Source: Paramecium sonneborni (lineage: Eukaryota; Ciliophora; Oligohymenophorea; Peniculida; Parameciidae). From it: a DNA stretch of 64,000 nt. Position 1 is the first letter of the stretch; each line of letters starts with the position of its first letter. The notes under the pieces were generated by a model. The model searched no databases. It had not been told where the DNA came from and saw only the letters and a list, made by a program, of their open reading frames with translations. The stretch covers positions 297,466 through 361,465 of the forward strand of contig CAJJDN010000122.1 of the NCBI GenBank assembly GCA_905182985.1. Direction: 5' to 3'. Both the position numbers and the translations under genes were made by a program. This document shows positions 38,209 through 51,880 of the stretch, in pieces.

Positions 38209-41200
38209 ATGTAGTAAATAGAGGATCAATATGTACCTAATGAGGAAGAATATGAGCAAAAAGATTAGGGAACGAATACTCGTTTTGGTAAGTTTGTGAA
38301 AGAGCAATGGGAAAAGATAGAGAAGAAGAATTTTAGTTAATTTGAAACAAGAGTATTATCAACACTTTAATAATTGGGTAATAATTGTGCAGATGATTTG
38401 ATTGAAAAATAAATAGTAGAAGTAGTATAGAAAGATATCAGTAAATAAAAGGGTGGAAAATAACAAAAGAAAGTGGAATAATCTATATAATAAGCACCAT
38501 AATAAGAGGTTTAGAAATCTAATGTAATTTATGAAATATGTGTTGGTTAAGATCTATATTTGAAATATCTTAGACCTAAATTAGTAGATTATGGTATACT
38601 GAATAAGATTGATGATGGAAATTAAAAATAAGAAGATAAGAAATAAGCATAAGGTAAGAAGGGTGGTAAGAATACAGTTAAGAAAGAGGATTTAATGCGT
38701 ATTGAATTATCAAAAGATAAAGTTAATGATTAAACAATGAAGATGTTATAATAAATGGGACTGATCATTTTAAATTAAGATTTAAAACCAAAAGAAAATG
38801 AATTTCTTAAAACTGAATAAGCTAGTAAACGTATTAAATCATTAAAATGGATGGAACTTAAATTCTCTGCCTTAATGATCTATGCGAATCAATTAATTAA
38901 ATGTCATATTCATTCCAAATTTAGAGATGAATATGCTTTTGAATTAATATATTTTCTAAAGAATGTTTATATCAATTATAAAGAATATGAAGGTTAATCT
39001 TATTTAGATGAAACAAAAAAAGAGAGATTAGCACCTTAAGCAGTTGAAGATCTTAGATATAAACTCAAAGAATTATACAAAAACTTTGGATTCTCTAATA
39101 GAGTATTGTTTAACAAATATCCAAAATTAGTTATTGATACAGATTTAAATTAAGCATTTATTAGGACTGATGTTCGTCCTTATAAATCATAAGAAAACCT
39201 ACTAGAAATTCTTAAAACAATTGAAAAACCTTCTTTAATCTTCTTTAGTACAATGGTTGGAACAGGTAAAACTGTGTTAAGTGTTGCAATTGCTTAATAT
39301 TTGGCACGTCTAAGAGAAAGTTATGCTACTTAAGAAAATAATTCTTATAATCAATTAAAAAATCTTGGTTATAGAAATCCTAGAGAAATTTAATTTTTAT
39401 ATTGTTGTCCATTAGATACAGTTAGAACTTAAGTTGGTGCAGCAGCATATGAGAGAAAATTGAAATTTGCAATTGCATCAATGTGGAAAGATCCTTATAA
39501 TTCTAAAATAGATTCTGATTTAGGTTATGCAGAATGTCCAAGATTGGTAAATTCTTGGTAAAATAGACAAGAGGAATTCCCAACCTTAGTAGTTGCTGAT
39601 TTTAAAACTACTCTTGAATTATTAAAAGAAAAACATACTTTGTCAGATAAAGAGAAGTATGTTGTTAGATGGTAAGGTAAGGATCGTAAATTGGTATCAA
39701 ATAATCCAGCAAAACATGGAAAAGACTATATATTATTTATTGATGAACCTACTGTAGATGCTGATTTTGCAGATGCTGAAGTTACTAAAATATTAATTGA
39801 AATCATTAGAAGAGCACCTCCTATTACAATATTATCTAGTGCTACATTACCTCCTCCTGAAAAGATTCCAAATTTCATTAAACTTTATAGAAAGGCTTAA
39901 ATCTCTGAAATAGAAATACCAGTCATACATGATTCTCAATTTCATATTGGTTGCTAAGTATTTTCTCATAGTGGTCATAAATTCTTACCACATTATTAAG
40001 CATAAAATAAATAATAATTAGCTGAAATCTTGGATAGATTGGAAAAGAATCCTTTTATGAAGCGTTGTTATAATGCAAATGCTTACTGTGAATTGTATGA
40101 TAGAATGAAAGCCTTCGGAATTCCAAATATTGAAGACTTCGAAACTTTCGATATTATTACCTAAGAATTTGTATAAAGAAAAAGTATAGAATTATTAAGA
40201 ATACTCTTAACAGCTGATGATGAAGTATTTAAAAAGGTGTGTTCTGAAAAATAATAGATTGGTTAATAATAAGAAATTATTTAATAATAAGTAGGAGAAG
40301 AAGGAGAATAATAATAATAAGAAGGAGAGGGTGAATAAGTAGAATACGAATATGAATATGAGTATGTATATGAGGAAGTTGAAGATACAGGAGAAATTAA
40401 TTAAACTGAAGAGAGTACATAAATATAATAGAAACAAAAGACTAAATATACATACACGATTGAAATTGATGATGAAGATAAAATGAAATTTACTGCTCCA
40501 TATTAAAAATTAGATATAAAATAATTGGGTGGCAATATGGCTCATAAATTTTTAGGAGGCTGTTTAATTGCTGTCAATAATCCAGTAAATTTTATTAGAG
40601 AAAAATTTCATAAATTACTAAAGAAATGTTCTCCAGCCTCTGAATATGTCAAATAATACTTAAAATAACATGAGTATTTGTAGAAAGAAATTTAAAAGAA
40701 AGAAAGAGATATTGATAATGAAGATGAGAGATCAAAATAAATTTAAGCATTACAAGAAAATATGAAATTGACAATTGCATTTCCTGATTTCTTGAAAATA
40801 AATACTTTAGAACATTATAAAGTAAGAAATCATCATATATATTAAGAAATTCGTTACAAATGATCCATTGTATTTAGAGCAATACAGAGCCAGAAAGGCA
40901 TTCTCATTAGAAGGAATCAATTACTAACTTAATATTCCTGATGATATAATGTTATATCTATTTTCAGGTATTGCAGCTTACACAGAAAAGGTATGCTTCA
41001 AATTTAATTAATTTATAGTAATCTGAATTAGAGATAGATTATTATGAAGAAGTTTAGAAATTAGCATCGAATGGATAACTAGCTTTAATAATTTCAGATG
41101 ATTCAATGTGTTATGGTGTCAATTATCCTTTGAATCATGTTATAGTTTTTGATGAGATGGCTGAAAAACGATCTATAGGTGCGTTGTTTTAATTGATAGG

Positions 41201-41427
41201 AAGAGCTGGTATTTATGTGATTTTTATATTTTTAAATAGGTCGTGTTGGTGTTTCATGGACGGCTAATGCATATTTAGGGGATAAAACATTTGATAGATT
41301 GATTAAATATTTGAATGGCTAAAATGAAGAGACTGAAAGAGATGAAGCTTACAATATTGAATAGTAAAGTAAAAGAATGATTTAACATCTAATTGAATTG
41401 GCAAAAAAGAAAAAGGAATAGTAATGA
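38209..41427 (+). CDS. SF2 helicase-like ATPase, family uncertain
   Basis: Four exons (introns 40822-40846, 40991-41018, 41209-41239) give 1044 residues. SF2 motifs in order: STMVGTGKTVLSVAIAQYL (Walker A), FIDEPTVDADFADAE (motif II with DE), ILSSATLPPPEKIP (motif III SAT), LIISDDSMCYGVNYPLNHVIVFDE, and ALFQLIGRAGRVGVSW (motif VI, QxxGRxGR). About 330 residues precede motif I, with a Lys/Gln-rich linker (QKGGKQQKKVEQS). A 70-residue Gln/Glu-rich insert (QVEYEYEYEYVYEE) splits the two RecA lobes. It is clearly a nucleic-acid-dependent NTPase type, but I cannot match it to a named helicase. The next gene starts 21 bp downstream on the same strand. Confidence 0.8.
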
Positions 41428-41448
41428 AAATATTAATACAATTAAAAA

Positions 41449-42538
41449 ATGATTTCCAAAAATCAAATCGACCAAGTGTATGACTTTCTAAAAAGCATTA
41501 ATGATGGCACTTTAGAGAGTTATCGTAAGACACTTCCTGAAACATGGATTCTAAACTAACTCATTGATGTTGCATCTTTAACTCCACAACAACGGATTGT
41601 CTGTTTATACTTTGCAGGTGATGAAACCCAATGTACAAATGCTTTAGAAAAAAGACTTGTTTTAAATAAGGAATAGGTTTCCCTATATAACTTAATTTAG
41701 AGTGCGGGTAATGTAATTTGAGATAACTTGTTGATGAATGGAGTACCTAAGTTTAACAAAGTTCACATCAACCTCAAATAATGAGAGCAATCATCCAGTG
41801 TTCATCATTAAGAAATGCTCTTGAACATATATTCACCACTTTTTCAATAGATTTTCTACGACCAGTACCAACTACAATTAATTCTTCGTTTAATTGGATT
41901 ACCCTTCAAATTACTGATCCATTATGGGATTATACAATAGAAGTCAGTCAAGAGCCATTAGTGAGAATTAAGGAGAATCTATTGAAAGCTTAATAATCTA
42001 GATTGTCTTAGAGAGAAGCTTAAGAAACAATTGATCTTTTAAATCAAGATTAGAGGCATGTCTTAGATAGTGGAATCACACCTAATCAACTTCCTAATCT
42101 AATTGAATTCAATCCAGATTTATCGAGCTTTCTTTTAGCACGCATCAATCAATGTGGAATTAGCATTCATGAATATTTTGAATGTTTGATTTAAATGAAG
42201 ATTTCACTTCAGAGTTTAGAGGTTGTCAATAAACTCTCTAATTCCATCAAATTACCAGAAGCCTTTCTTCATATGTATTTGACTAAGTGTATTCAATATT
42301 GTGAAGAATTATAAGTATTAATTATTCTAAACTATAGCCTAAGTAATAGATGGTATCCAGATATGTGAGATTAGTGGCTGTCTTCATTAAAACACTCATC
42401 AAATCAAAAACATTAGATCCAAAAAGAATGTTCACTGAAATACAAGGATTCTGCATCGAATTCTCTAAGATACCTGAAGCTTCATAGCTATTCAAATAAC
42501 TTAAAGAGACAGGAGCAGAAGAAAAACAGCATCAGTGA
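41449..42538 (+). CDS. CNOT11: CCR4-NOT complex subunit 11
   Basis: The 3' half is diagnostic for CNOT11: DSGITPNQLPNLIEFNP, ISIHEYFECLIQMKISLQSLEVVNKL, LPEAFLHMYLTKCIQYCE, RYVRLVAVFIKTLI, FTEIQGFCIEFSKIPEASQLFKQL. The N-terminal part (QVYDFLKSIND, LTPQQRIVCLYFAGDE) and RPVPTTINSSFNWI also fit. An intron lies at 42315-42337. A second intron or a small indel is needed between about 41700 and 41770, where the frame changes; I could not place it. CNOT11 binds the CNOT1 N-terminus together with CNOT10 in the deadenylation complex in the cytoplasm. About 360 residues in total. Confidence 0.85.
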
Positions 42539-42745
42539 TATTGATTCAATTAAGAGATATTGTCAAATTATCTCATTCTAATCCTTTTTTTCTTTCTTTC
42601 CCCCATATTGTTTAAACTATTCTCTCTCTCCTTCTTTCTATTTGTACTTTCTTATTTTTTAAAAACCACTCCACATTATTCTAATATTATAATTAAAATT
42701 TTATTAGTGTATAAATTAATTAATATACTATTTCAAAATCAGGTT

Positions 42746-45116
42746 TCATTTACATCTATCATCTTATGATTTGATTCTTTCCCTTATTTCTTTTTGATAA
42801 CTTCTTATCCTCTCCATTTTTTAATCTTATCTATATTCTTTCAACTTCTTTTCATCCTATAAATACTCTTCTCTATTTTTATTGAATCTTTATTCAGCAG
42901 ATGCCCATAAGCCACTCTTTTCTAATGGAACAATATTAGCAAATGTATCTTTGAGATAAGGTGTAGCTCCATATCTTGTAGAAGGCTTATAATCCGATCT
43001 ATTCTTTGAGGCAATAAAGGGTCTCTTAAATTCATCAATAGATTTCTGTAATTCAGGTAAAAATGAGCTAGCTGCTACTATAGTAGTTTTGCTTGGTTAT
43101 GTATTTACATTAATTAATTATGTTCCATTTTCATCTAAAATGGTCATACCATTTCTTATTTTTTATGAAAATTCGGTAAAATTATTAAATCCTTTATTTT
43201 CTGGATCAAGATATTAAATTAGTAATCCTATTTCATCCTATGTCAAAATATGTTTCATTCTTTGCTACATATCAACTTACGAAACATAACCATCTTAATC
43301 AATATCAAATTCTTTGAAAATCTTTAATTATCTTTCTCTCTTATTAAATATTTTATCATCCACTTTTTTCAAAACAGCTTAAACTTATTTGTTGATATTA
43401 GGTAAATTCATAGACAATCCACATTCTTTATTGTAATACATTATTTTTGTATTATCTAATTGGTCATCATCTTGAATATCATTTAGCTTTAATCCTTATA
43501 TGATAGCTTTCTCTTTTGGAGGAGGAGGTTATCTGATCTATTATTAAGCTCTTTCAAAAAATTCATCATCATTTTCTCTAGAAGTAAATAATACGTATAC
43601 TCATAAATAATTCTAAGAATTTCAGCTTTAGATTATGTTTTATATTGATTGAATTAGACAACACTAAGTAATGACTCAATATCAAATTAATGATGAGTTT
43701 CATTAACACTATTTAAAAATTGGACGACAATTTGATTAAATTCCTTTTGATTAATTGTTTCTCCATTTAGCTTTTCTTACAAGTACTCTTAAAAATTCTC
43801 TTTTTCAGGTAGATACTTCTTCAATTTATTAATCATATTGTTAGCTCGATATCTCATTCTTTCTAAATGCCATCCATTCACTTTTGTTGGATCAAATGCA
43901 TTAATTCTAATTATTTATATTATATATATAATACTTTTGTTTTTATTCTTATTTATGTTTAATCAAATGAACCTATTCTTTGATAGCATATGGATCATCC
44001 TGATCAATAGCTTTAATATATTTACATAAACTTCTTCTTTTAATTAAAACTATTTTAAATGGTTAATAAATTATTTATAATCAATAGATTGATTATTTTA
44101 TTTAAAATTATTAGCCATTTCTTTAATGTCATCATTACTCAAGATTTTTTCATCAATTCTCAATTTTTGGATAACTTCTTCAAATTTCTTCTAACTTAAA
44201 TAACCTTCTTATTTTTCATCGGCTTCCAATAACCACTAACCTAATTTAATTTACTAATAATAGTTAATATGAACAATAATACTCTATTTTTAAGCATAAT
44301 ATTAATTTAATTATGATGTTTTCTTTGATAAGCCTATTAAGCATCTTAAATTAAAATATTGATAGTATTATTTTAATTTGTATCTAATTATTTAAAATCT
44401 ACATTTAATATATCTTTATCATTAAATATAAGATCCATAAATTCATCCATTCCTAAATCATTTGAACCATCCTTATCTGCACTAGCTAATAATACTTTTG
44501 CTTCATCTTAATTAATATTGATTCCCATTTTATTTACCATATTGTATAAGTTCTTAACACTTATAGCTCCATTTGCATCTTCATCCCATGAATTAAATAT
44601 TTTTTAAAAGTTCTTCCTATTAGCATATCTTCTTCTAATAGATCTTTTAATATCTCTCACCTTTTCAAGATCTACCTTCCCATCCAATGTAATTTTATTT
44701 TCTAATCCTACTAATTAAGTTTCTTGTATTCCTTTTGCATTCTCTTCAATCTTTTAATTTGCCAATTTAACTTTATCTCCTAAATATTATTCTTCATCTC
44801 TATCAGCTAATCTTGATATCTCCTTCCTGTTATATAATGTATTTGAATCTCCACAGAATGCTCTTTTTCTTAATTATTTCTCTTCTAAATGTGCTTACCT
44901 AGGATAACCAATATCATGATGTTCATATTTCTTTGTTGTAAAGTTCTTTGTCTCAACAATTGGATCTACAAAACTAGACATCATTTTTCTTCTACTTTCT
45001 AGTAATTGAGGAAAGTTCTTCCTATTTGAGCTATTTAATGATTGTATCCTTGGTCTCTCTATATCAGATAAATCTCCACTCTCTACAAACTTTTATATTT
45101 GTCTATAATATTTCAT
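42746..45116 (-). CDS. Multi-EF-hand calcium-binding protein
   Basis: Five exons (introns 44254-44282, 44000-44025, 43907-43934, 43578-43594) give 756 residues. EF-hand loops are visible at SWDEDANGAISVKNLY, SADKDGSNDLGMDEF, LEADEKQEGYLSQKKF (degenerate) and FDIDQDGYVSQVDM, followed by LDPENKGFNNFTEF. The N-terminus is basic with RKNFPQLLESRRK. The C-terminus is SSFLPELQKSIDEFKRPFI, YKPSTRYGATPYLKDTFANIVP and a charged helix. Long proteins with paired EF-hands and this kind of C-terminal motif are often ciliary or cortical in protists; the location is inference. The last intron is only 17 nt. ATG 45116 was chosen because an upstream in-frame ATG is cut off by TGA. Confidence 0.8.
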
Positions 45117-45257
45117 TTATTTCTTACTTCAGATCTTTATTGGTTTTTCCATGATAATGTATTCTTTCCTTTCTAAGTTACATTTATATAAATTTTATTA
45201 ATAAGTTATTTATATATTTATAAATATACAATAATTATTATTTAATGAACTTCTTAT

Positions 45258-46878
45258 TCAAGTAATATTTAATTCAAAATCATTTTGTTCCCATAAGTGA
45301 ATTAAATTCAATATTAAATTAATACACCCATCATCTTTATTTTTTATTGTGGTTGCTTATTTATTTAGAATCTCTATAAAGTCATATCGATCCACTTTTT
45401 ATAGAATAACTAATTTAAATTAGTCTGGCAATTTATTAAAAATTGTAAACAATTCTGCTATTTATTTAGTTAAGTAACTACATTAGAGTAACCTATATTT
45501 AATAATACAACTTTTACATTTCGCTAATTTATTTTAAACAATCCAAATTAATTAAGATCTCGTTCAAATGATGATCTGATAAGTGTTAATAATTTATAAG
45601 ATTTTAAAATAGATACAAGTATTCCACATAGATTTCTTATTTAACAATTGAGTATTGATTAAAATAATTATGAAGGAATGGTAAGAAAATTGTTATTGTT
45701 TTCTGAACAATAAAAGCTTAAGGATAAAAAAGAATATTATTAAGACATTTATATATCTTTTCAATTAGAAATTCATCTCCCAGATTTTGCATATGATTGA
45801 TCATTTATTCAATTAATCCAATATCAATCAAATATTAAAGGATGTAATGATCATCATCTTTTTCTGCAAGAAAATTAGTAAATATTGAAAAGACCTTACA
45901 GGGGAATAGATTTAATTTTAAAATCTTCTCCCAAGTAAATTTAGTTAATGTTAATGTTAGAGCAGATGTAATTTTGAATTCAGACATTTTTTATAAGATA
46001 TCAAATACTCTACTATAGAGACTTTCATCATCTATTTAAACTTTATCAATTAAAAATGTACATTGTGAAATGATACAATTAAACTATATAATTATGATTA
46101 AAGAATACATTGTAATGAGGAATATCAATGAGATCAATTTCATTTGATTCTAATAATATACATTCTAAAAGTAGGATGGCCTTCCATGTCTTTGTTATCG
46201 GATTTCTTGGATATAATTTAGACCAAATTCTAAATAATTATGATTTCAGTATTTCCTCTCTAAAAATCAAAACCATTCTATTATCCAATTCAAATTAGAT
46301 ATTAATCAAAATATGGCAAATCTGAAAAATTCATAGTAAAGATTGATTACACTTTCAATAATCTCACACCATTTATCAAAATGAATCTGAATTTTATTAG
46401 ACTATACTATTCTGCCTATCAAACCTTTCAAAAGTATATTCATTAAATCATTGTTCAATAAATTTTCAATAATATCTTTACGATCCAAATATGTAAAATT
46501 AATGAAGATTACTAATACTTGCTAAATACACATTAACCTTTCTAAAGTTAAATTGAATTCATATGGAATGTTATTCATCTATATGATATCCAAAAATATT
46601 TTTAAACTATTAAGATTAGTAGTAAAATGAGTAATAAATTGATCCAAAATAACGATATCGTATTAATCACCTTATTACAACAATTTAAAATAATTATGAT
46701 TGTATTATTATAACAACTTAGTCAGATGTTTAAAATCTTACTCCAAATAAGTCTAATATATAAAATTAATAGTTTCATCAGGATTATATTTTTATGAGAA
46801 ATCTTCTTCTTGGTTAATACTTGTATGTCTTTTTTTAGAAAAGATTTCTTCTCGTGCTTGTTTTCTTATTTGGACCAT
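45258..46878 (-). CDS. Importin-alpha-like armadillo protein
   Basis: Starts at ATG 46878, ends at TGA 45260-45258. The N-terminus MVQIRKQAREEIFSKKRH resembles the end of an importin-beta-binding domain (RKxxREExxxKRR). The rest is helical ARM-type repeat (LNNDLMNILLKGLIGRIV, KTWKAILLLECILLESNEI, TKFTWEKILKLNLFPCKVF, FNKLPDQFKLVILQKVDRYDFIEIL). Introns such as GTAATC...TTTTTCAG and GTATTC...TATATAG join these segments; at least one further intron near 45600-45800 is unresolved. Importin alpha adapts nuclear-localisation-signal cargo to importin beta; this copy is divergent, and cargo-groove residues were not verified. About 500 residues. Confidence 0.65.
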
Positions 46879-46969
46879 AAAGTTTTCTCTCTTGATTTAT
46901 AAATGAGAATTCATCTAATATAAATTTATAATAAATATGGGGTTTTTATATATATATTTTTAATTAAAA
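46879..46969. promoter_or_regulatory. 91-bp divergent promoter region (importin-like / RPC1)
   Basis: Short A/T-rich segment between divergent start codons 46878 and 46970. No specific element recognised. Confidence 0.45.
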
Positions 46970-49900
46970 ATGTACATAAAACTAAATGATGTGAAAAGAA
47001 AAATGTATATCTAAATCGTTAAAATTATATAGAGGGGGATTGCAATATTCAATATTGTCACCTTAAGACACTATCAACCTTGCTGAAGTGAAAATATATC
47101 AAGATAAAAATTATGATAGGACAACAGGAAAAAATATTGAACATGGACCTCTAGATTTAAGAATGGGATAAAGTTTACGAGATACTTAATGTAGAAGTTG
47201 CAATCTGATGAGTGAATGTCCAGGTCATTTTGGATATATTTCATTATAATTACCAATCTATCATTTGGGATTCTTTAATCATATTGTAAAATGTTTAAAA
47301 TGTTTATGTTACGTATAATTTATAATTATATAGAAATGTGGATAAATAAGATTGAAATCCGATGAGATTAATCAATTAACTTAAAAAATGTTTCACTGTC
47401 TAGAAACGCGATCATACAATGCATAACTTAAGGTATTCAAAAAAGTATTGAAAAAATGTCGTTTAAATAAATAATGTCCAAATTGTTATTGTGAATAGAT
47501 TGGAGAAGCTAAGAAATTAGCAAAAGGAGATGCAGGTAAGATAATTTTAGATAAAATGGATATAAATGCATTATATGCTTGGAATTAGTTTAGTAATATT
47601 CCAAAATAACATTAAATATTGTTTTGTATAAATCCTTTTTTGAATGATTTATCTGATTTACTTACATCTGTAATTCCCGCTCCTCCAAATAATATAAGAC
47701 CAAGCAAAATGTTAAGCAATACTACAAAAGCAGATGAAGATGATTTAACAATGAAATTAAAAACTATTCTCTATCATAACGATTTGTTATAGAAATAAAT
47801 CAAAGATGGTAAAGATGGAATATCAATTCTTAAAACCTAATTCTTAACGCAAGCACATTACTTTCATTATTTCAATAGTGAGACACCTAGATTACCTTAG
47901 TTTTCAAGTAAAGATGGTAAAGTTGATATACGTGGTATTTATTAGAGACTTAAAGGTAAGAGAGGTAGACTCAGAGGTAATCTATCTGGTAAGAGAGCAG
48001 AGTTTACAGCTAGATCAGTTATATCACCTGATCCTAATCTAGCTATTGATTAAGTTACTATTCCATAACATATAGCTCTGATTCTAACTGTCCCAGAAAC
48101 TGTAACAGATTTAAATATCAGAAAAATGAGATTGTATGTTAAAAATGGACCATCAATCTATCCAGGTGCTAAATTTGTTACTCTTGCAGGAGTTAAATAA
48201 AATTTAATGTATGCTAGGAGAGCCTTTTTAGCATCTAAATTAAAGATTGGAGATATTGTAGATAGACATCTATTATCAGAAGATATTGTTATTTTTAATC
48301 GTTAACCATCTCTTCATAGAATTTCTATGATGGCATTTAGAGCCAGAGTTGATAAATGGCATACTCTTAGATTTAATGAATGTGTTTGTACACCATTTAA
48401 TGCTGATTTTGATGGAGATGAAATGAATATTCATCTACCCTAAACTTATGAAGCTAGATCTGAAGCATTAATCTTAATGGATGTGAAAAAAAATCTTAAA
48501 ACTATCAAAAGTGGAGAATCTCTTGTTTGCTTATTATAAGATTTTCTTACTACAGCTTGGTTAATTACTAATAAAGATGTGTTCTATTCAAGAGAATAAT
48601 TTATGTAATTTTGTGCAGCCTTCTCAGATTCTAATGAATAAATTGATATACCAGCTCCTACTATTCTTAAACCAAAATAGTTATGGACAGGTAAATAAGT
48701 TATTAATTCATTACTTGTACCAAATAGAAAAACTAGATTAATATTAAATTTAGAAGCAAAAGAAAGTAATGCATTTAAAGGGAAGTTGGATTATTTATGG
48801 ATGGATCCTGGTGATGGATATGTAGTTTTTGATAAATCGGAATTAGTTTGTGGCAATATAGGTAAGAAAGTATTGGGAGCATCAAAACTAGGATTGTTTT
48901 ATGCTTTAATACGAGACAATTCAACATAGATAGCAGCATCTGTAATGTAAAGATTTGCAAAATTGTCTTCAAGATGGATATCTCATTATGGAATGACAAT
49001 AGGGATAGGAGACGTGATGGCACCTAAATCATTGATAGACTAAATACATTAAAGTACAGAATAGAGTTACTTATAATGTAAACATTACTAAAGAAGTGTG
49101 ATTGATGCTGATCCTGGATTGACAGTAGAATAGACATTGGAAGCAAAAGTAAATAAGACATTGTCAGATGTAAGAGAGTAAGTAGGTTCAAAATGTTAAG
49201 AATAATTGAAAAGTGATAATAAGGTATTAATAATGTATCTGTGTGGTGCAAAAGGTAGTAATGTAAATGTAGCATAAATGATTGGTTGTGTAGGATAATA
49301 AGTAATATCAGGAAAAAGAGTACCTGAAGGATTTACTGGACGTACTTTACCACATTTCAAAGATTGCGGAGATCGTTATCCAAATTTAGATATTTTACAT
49401 CCAAAAGCAAAAGGATTTGTGAAAAATAGTTTCTACACAGGAATGGATGCAATCGAATTTTATTTTCATAATATGGCAGGTAGAGAAGGATTGACAGATA
49501 CTGCAGTAAAAACAGCTACAACTGGATATATGTAACGTAGATTAGTAAAGATGCTTGAAGATTTACATATTGCTTATGATTTAACAGTACGTTCATGTGA
49601 TACTAAAGAGATAGTATAGTTTCATTATGGAGAAGATGGATTAGATCCTTTAGCAGTTGAAGATGCTAATGAAGTCATTAAATTATAAAATATATTGACT
49701 AATTCTTTTACTGTTTTGAGAAAGAATTAATTATTATTAAGTAAAGATGAAATGTTGATTGAATTAAATAAATTGTTTATGATTATTGAAGAGAAACATA
49801 AAAAGTTCTTAGAAAATTATGAAGCTACTTATAATAAAGAAAAGAATAGAGTATTAGCAATGTTTAAGAGCACTACCTAATTAGTTTCTGAAAAGCAATT

Positions 49901-51166
49901 ATAATGGTTTATAAGAAGTTGGATGGAAAGATTCTTAAGTATGGTTATGGCACCAGGTACTAGTGTTGGACCTATTACATCATAATCTATTGGTGAACCA
50001 GCTACTTAAATGACTTTAAAGACTTTTCATTCTGCTGGTGTTGCAGGAATGTCTATTACTTAGGGAGTACCTCGTTTAAATGAAATTATTAATGCTAGTA
50101 AAGAAATTAAAACACCTTAAATTAATGTTAAATTAATAACTAGAAAAATTATGGATGATGCTAAAAAATATATGAAAACTAATGACCCTTAATATAAACA
50201 AGCCCACTTAACTGTTTTACAATCTCCTTAATAGGCTTAAGATGTTAATATTCAAATTGAATAAACTAAGCTAATGTAAATATTAAAAAGAATGGATGAA
50301 ATTTATACAACGGATAATTGTTATATTGAATTAGAATTAGATTTAGAATGTTTAACTAAATTGAAACTCGAATTTGTCACCACTAAATATGTGTGTAATC
50401 TTATTTATAAAGAATTAAAATTAAGAACTGATGATGTTAAATATGATAAAAAATTGATTCGTATTACAGTTACCAAGAATTCTAAAGTAACCAAAAATTC
50501 TAAAAAGAAACAATCAGAAAATTTATTATTTTTAATAAAAGATCTATAACGTAAATTATTGAAATTGCATATTTATGGTTGCCCTAATATTAAATAAACA
50601 GTTATCTAAGTTACTGATAAGGATGATAAAGATAATGTTAAAGGAGAAGCAAGATTGTTTGCTTCAGGTATTGGATTCAAGGAGATACTAAGATTAGATA
50701 ATATTGATTGGAAAAGGACTGTTAGTAATCATATTATGGAAATTCAAAGTGCTCTCGGAATCGAAGCTGCCAGATAAAGTATTGTTAATGAAGTCTATAC
50801 TACTATGTAAAGTCACAGCATTTCCATTGATATTAGACATATCTTATTATTGGCTGAATTGATGACATTTAAAGGTATTATTTATATTTTATTCAAGGAC
50901 GTATACTTGGATTTACAAGATAAGGAATTGATTAACTTAAAAATTCAGCATTAATGCTTGCATCCTTTGAAAAAACTATGGATGTATTTTTTAATGCTGC
51001 CATACAAGGAAAATAAGATTCAATGAATGGAGCATCATAAAGAGTAATTATTGGATAAAATGTACCATAAGGAACAGGCATGTTTGATTTAATGTTTCCT
51101 GTTCAAAACAGCGTTATTTTAGATAGTCCGATTAAATAAAATTAGTTTTTATTTGCTTCTAAATGA
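46970..51166 (+). CDS. RPC1: RNA polymerase III largest subunit (RPC1)
   Basis: Four exons (introns 47005-47032, 47313-47333, 50875-50897) give 1374 residues, the usual RPC1 size. Landmarks: [29 protein letters not shown] (N-terminal zinc site), [51 protein letters not shown] (catalytic Mg-binding loop), [21 protein letters not shown] (trigger loop), [16 protein letters not shown]. The end, [18 protein letters not shown] followed by [12 protein letters not shown], is of the Pol III rather than Pol II type, and there is no C-terminal heptad domain. The enzyme transcribes tRNA, 5S and other small RNAs in the nucleus. The first 12 residues are on a separate exon. Confidence 0.95.
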
Positions 51167-51880
51167 TCAATTATAATATCATATTTATGAATATCATATT
51201 ATTCACATTATTGTTTTTTGTGAAAGCAGATCACATTCCTGAATTCAAAGCTGTCTTAAATTTCAACAAATTAATTGTTTCAAGTAGTATATCATAAATT
51301 TTATCATTTCTCTTATATAAGATGCTCATCTTCTAATTGACATAAATTCGAAATAAACTTTACCCCTTATTGGTTATGTGGAACTAGACCGCAAAAAAGT
51401 TTATTTAAAAGAACTTACTCTTAATTTGTATTATTTATTATTTAATATAATAATTGTTATAAATATTCTTGATTTTACGAATATGATATATTATTTATAA
51501 TTTATAAATTTAATATCATTATTATTTAACTACATATTTATTATTTGATAAAATCATTGTTCATATATTATTAAACTATAATTTATTATTTATCATTTAA
51601 GATTCTGGAATCCTTATCATTAAGATAGGAGTAATATAATTGAAACTAACAGGATATTTATCTTCTAAGAACAAATTATTTAAATTAAATTTAAAATACT
51701 CAGATGAAACATTATTTAATTAGGAAGCATATTTGGATTTTGTTAAAGAAAATGGAAAACATTATTAAAAATGAAAAAAATTTAATCATTGTTATATTAT
51801 ATTATTATATAACTAATAGATTTTAGAGAATGCATAAATAGTTGACAAGAAAAAATAATTTAGTTTTGAATATATAATTA
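51167..51880. other. Intergenic 0.7 kb with weak ORF remnants
   Basis: Spacer between the 3' ends of RPC1 and the membrane-protein gene. It contains a 99-codon plus-strand ORF (listed separately) and, near 51600-51775, a coding-like stretch ending DFVKENGKHYQK. Possibly a decayed gene; nothing firm. Confidence 0.4.
51187..51486 (+). CDS. Small ORF with signal-peptide-like start, doubtful
   Basis: ATG 51187 to TGA 51484-51486, 99 residues. It begins MNIILFTLLFFVKADHIPEF, which resembles a signal peptide and cleavage site, but the remainder becomes Ile/Leu/Gln-rich without recognisable features. It may be the first exon of a decayed gene whose later parts lie around 51600-51775. Confidence 0.25.

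Noticed and set aside
48775..49275. Minus-strand ORFs of 82-83 residues
   Set aside because: They are antisense shadows of conserved RPC1 coding sequence.
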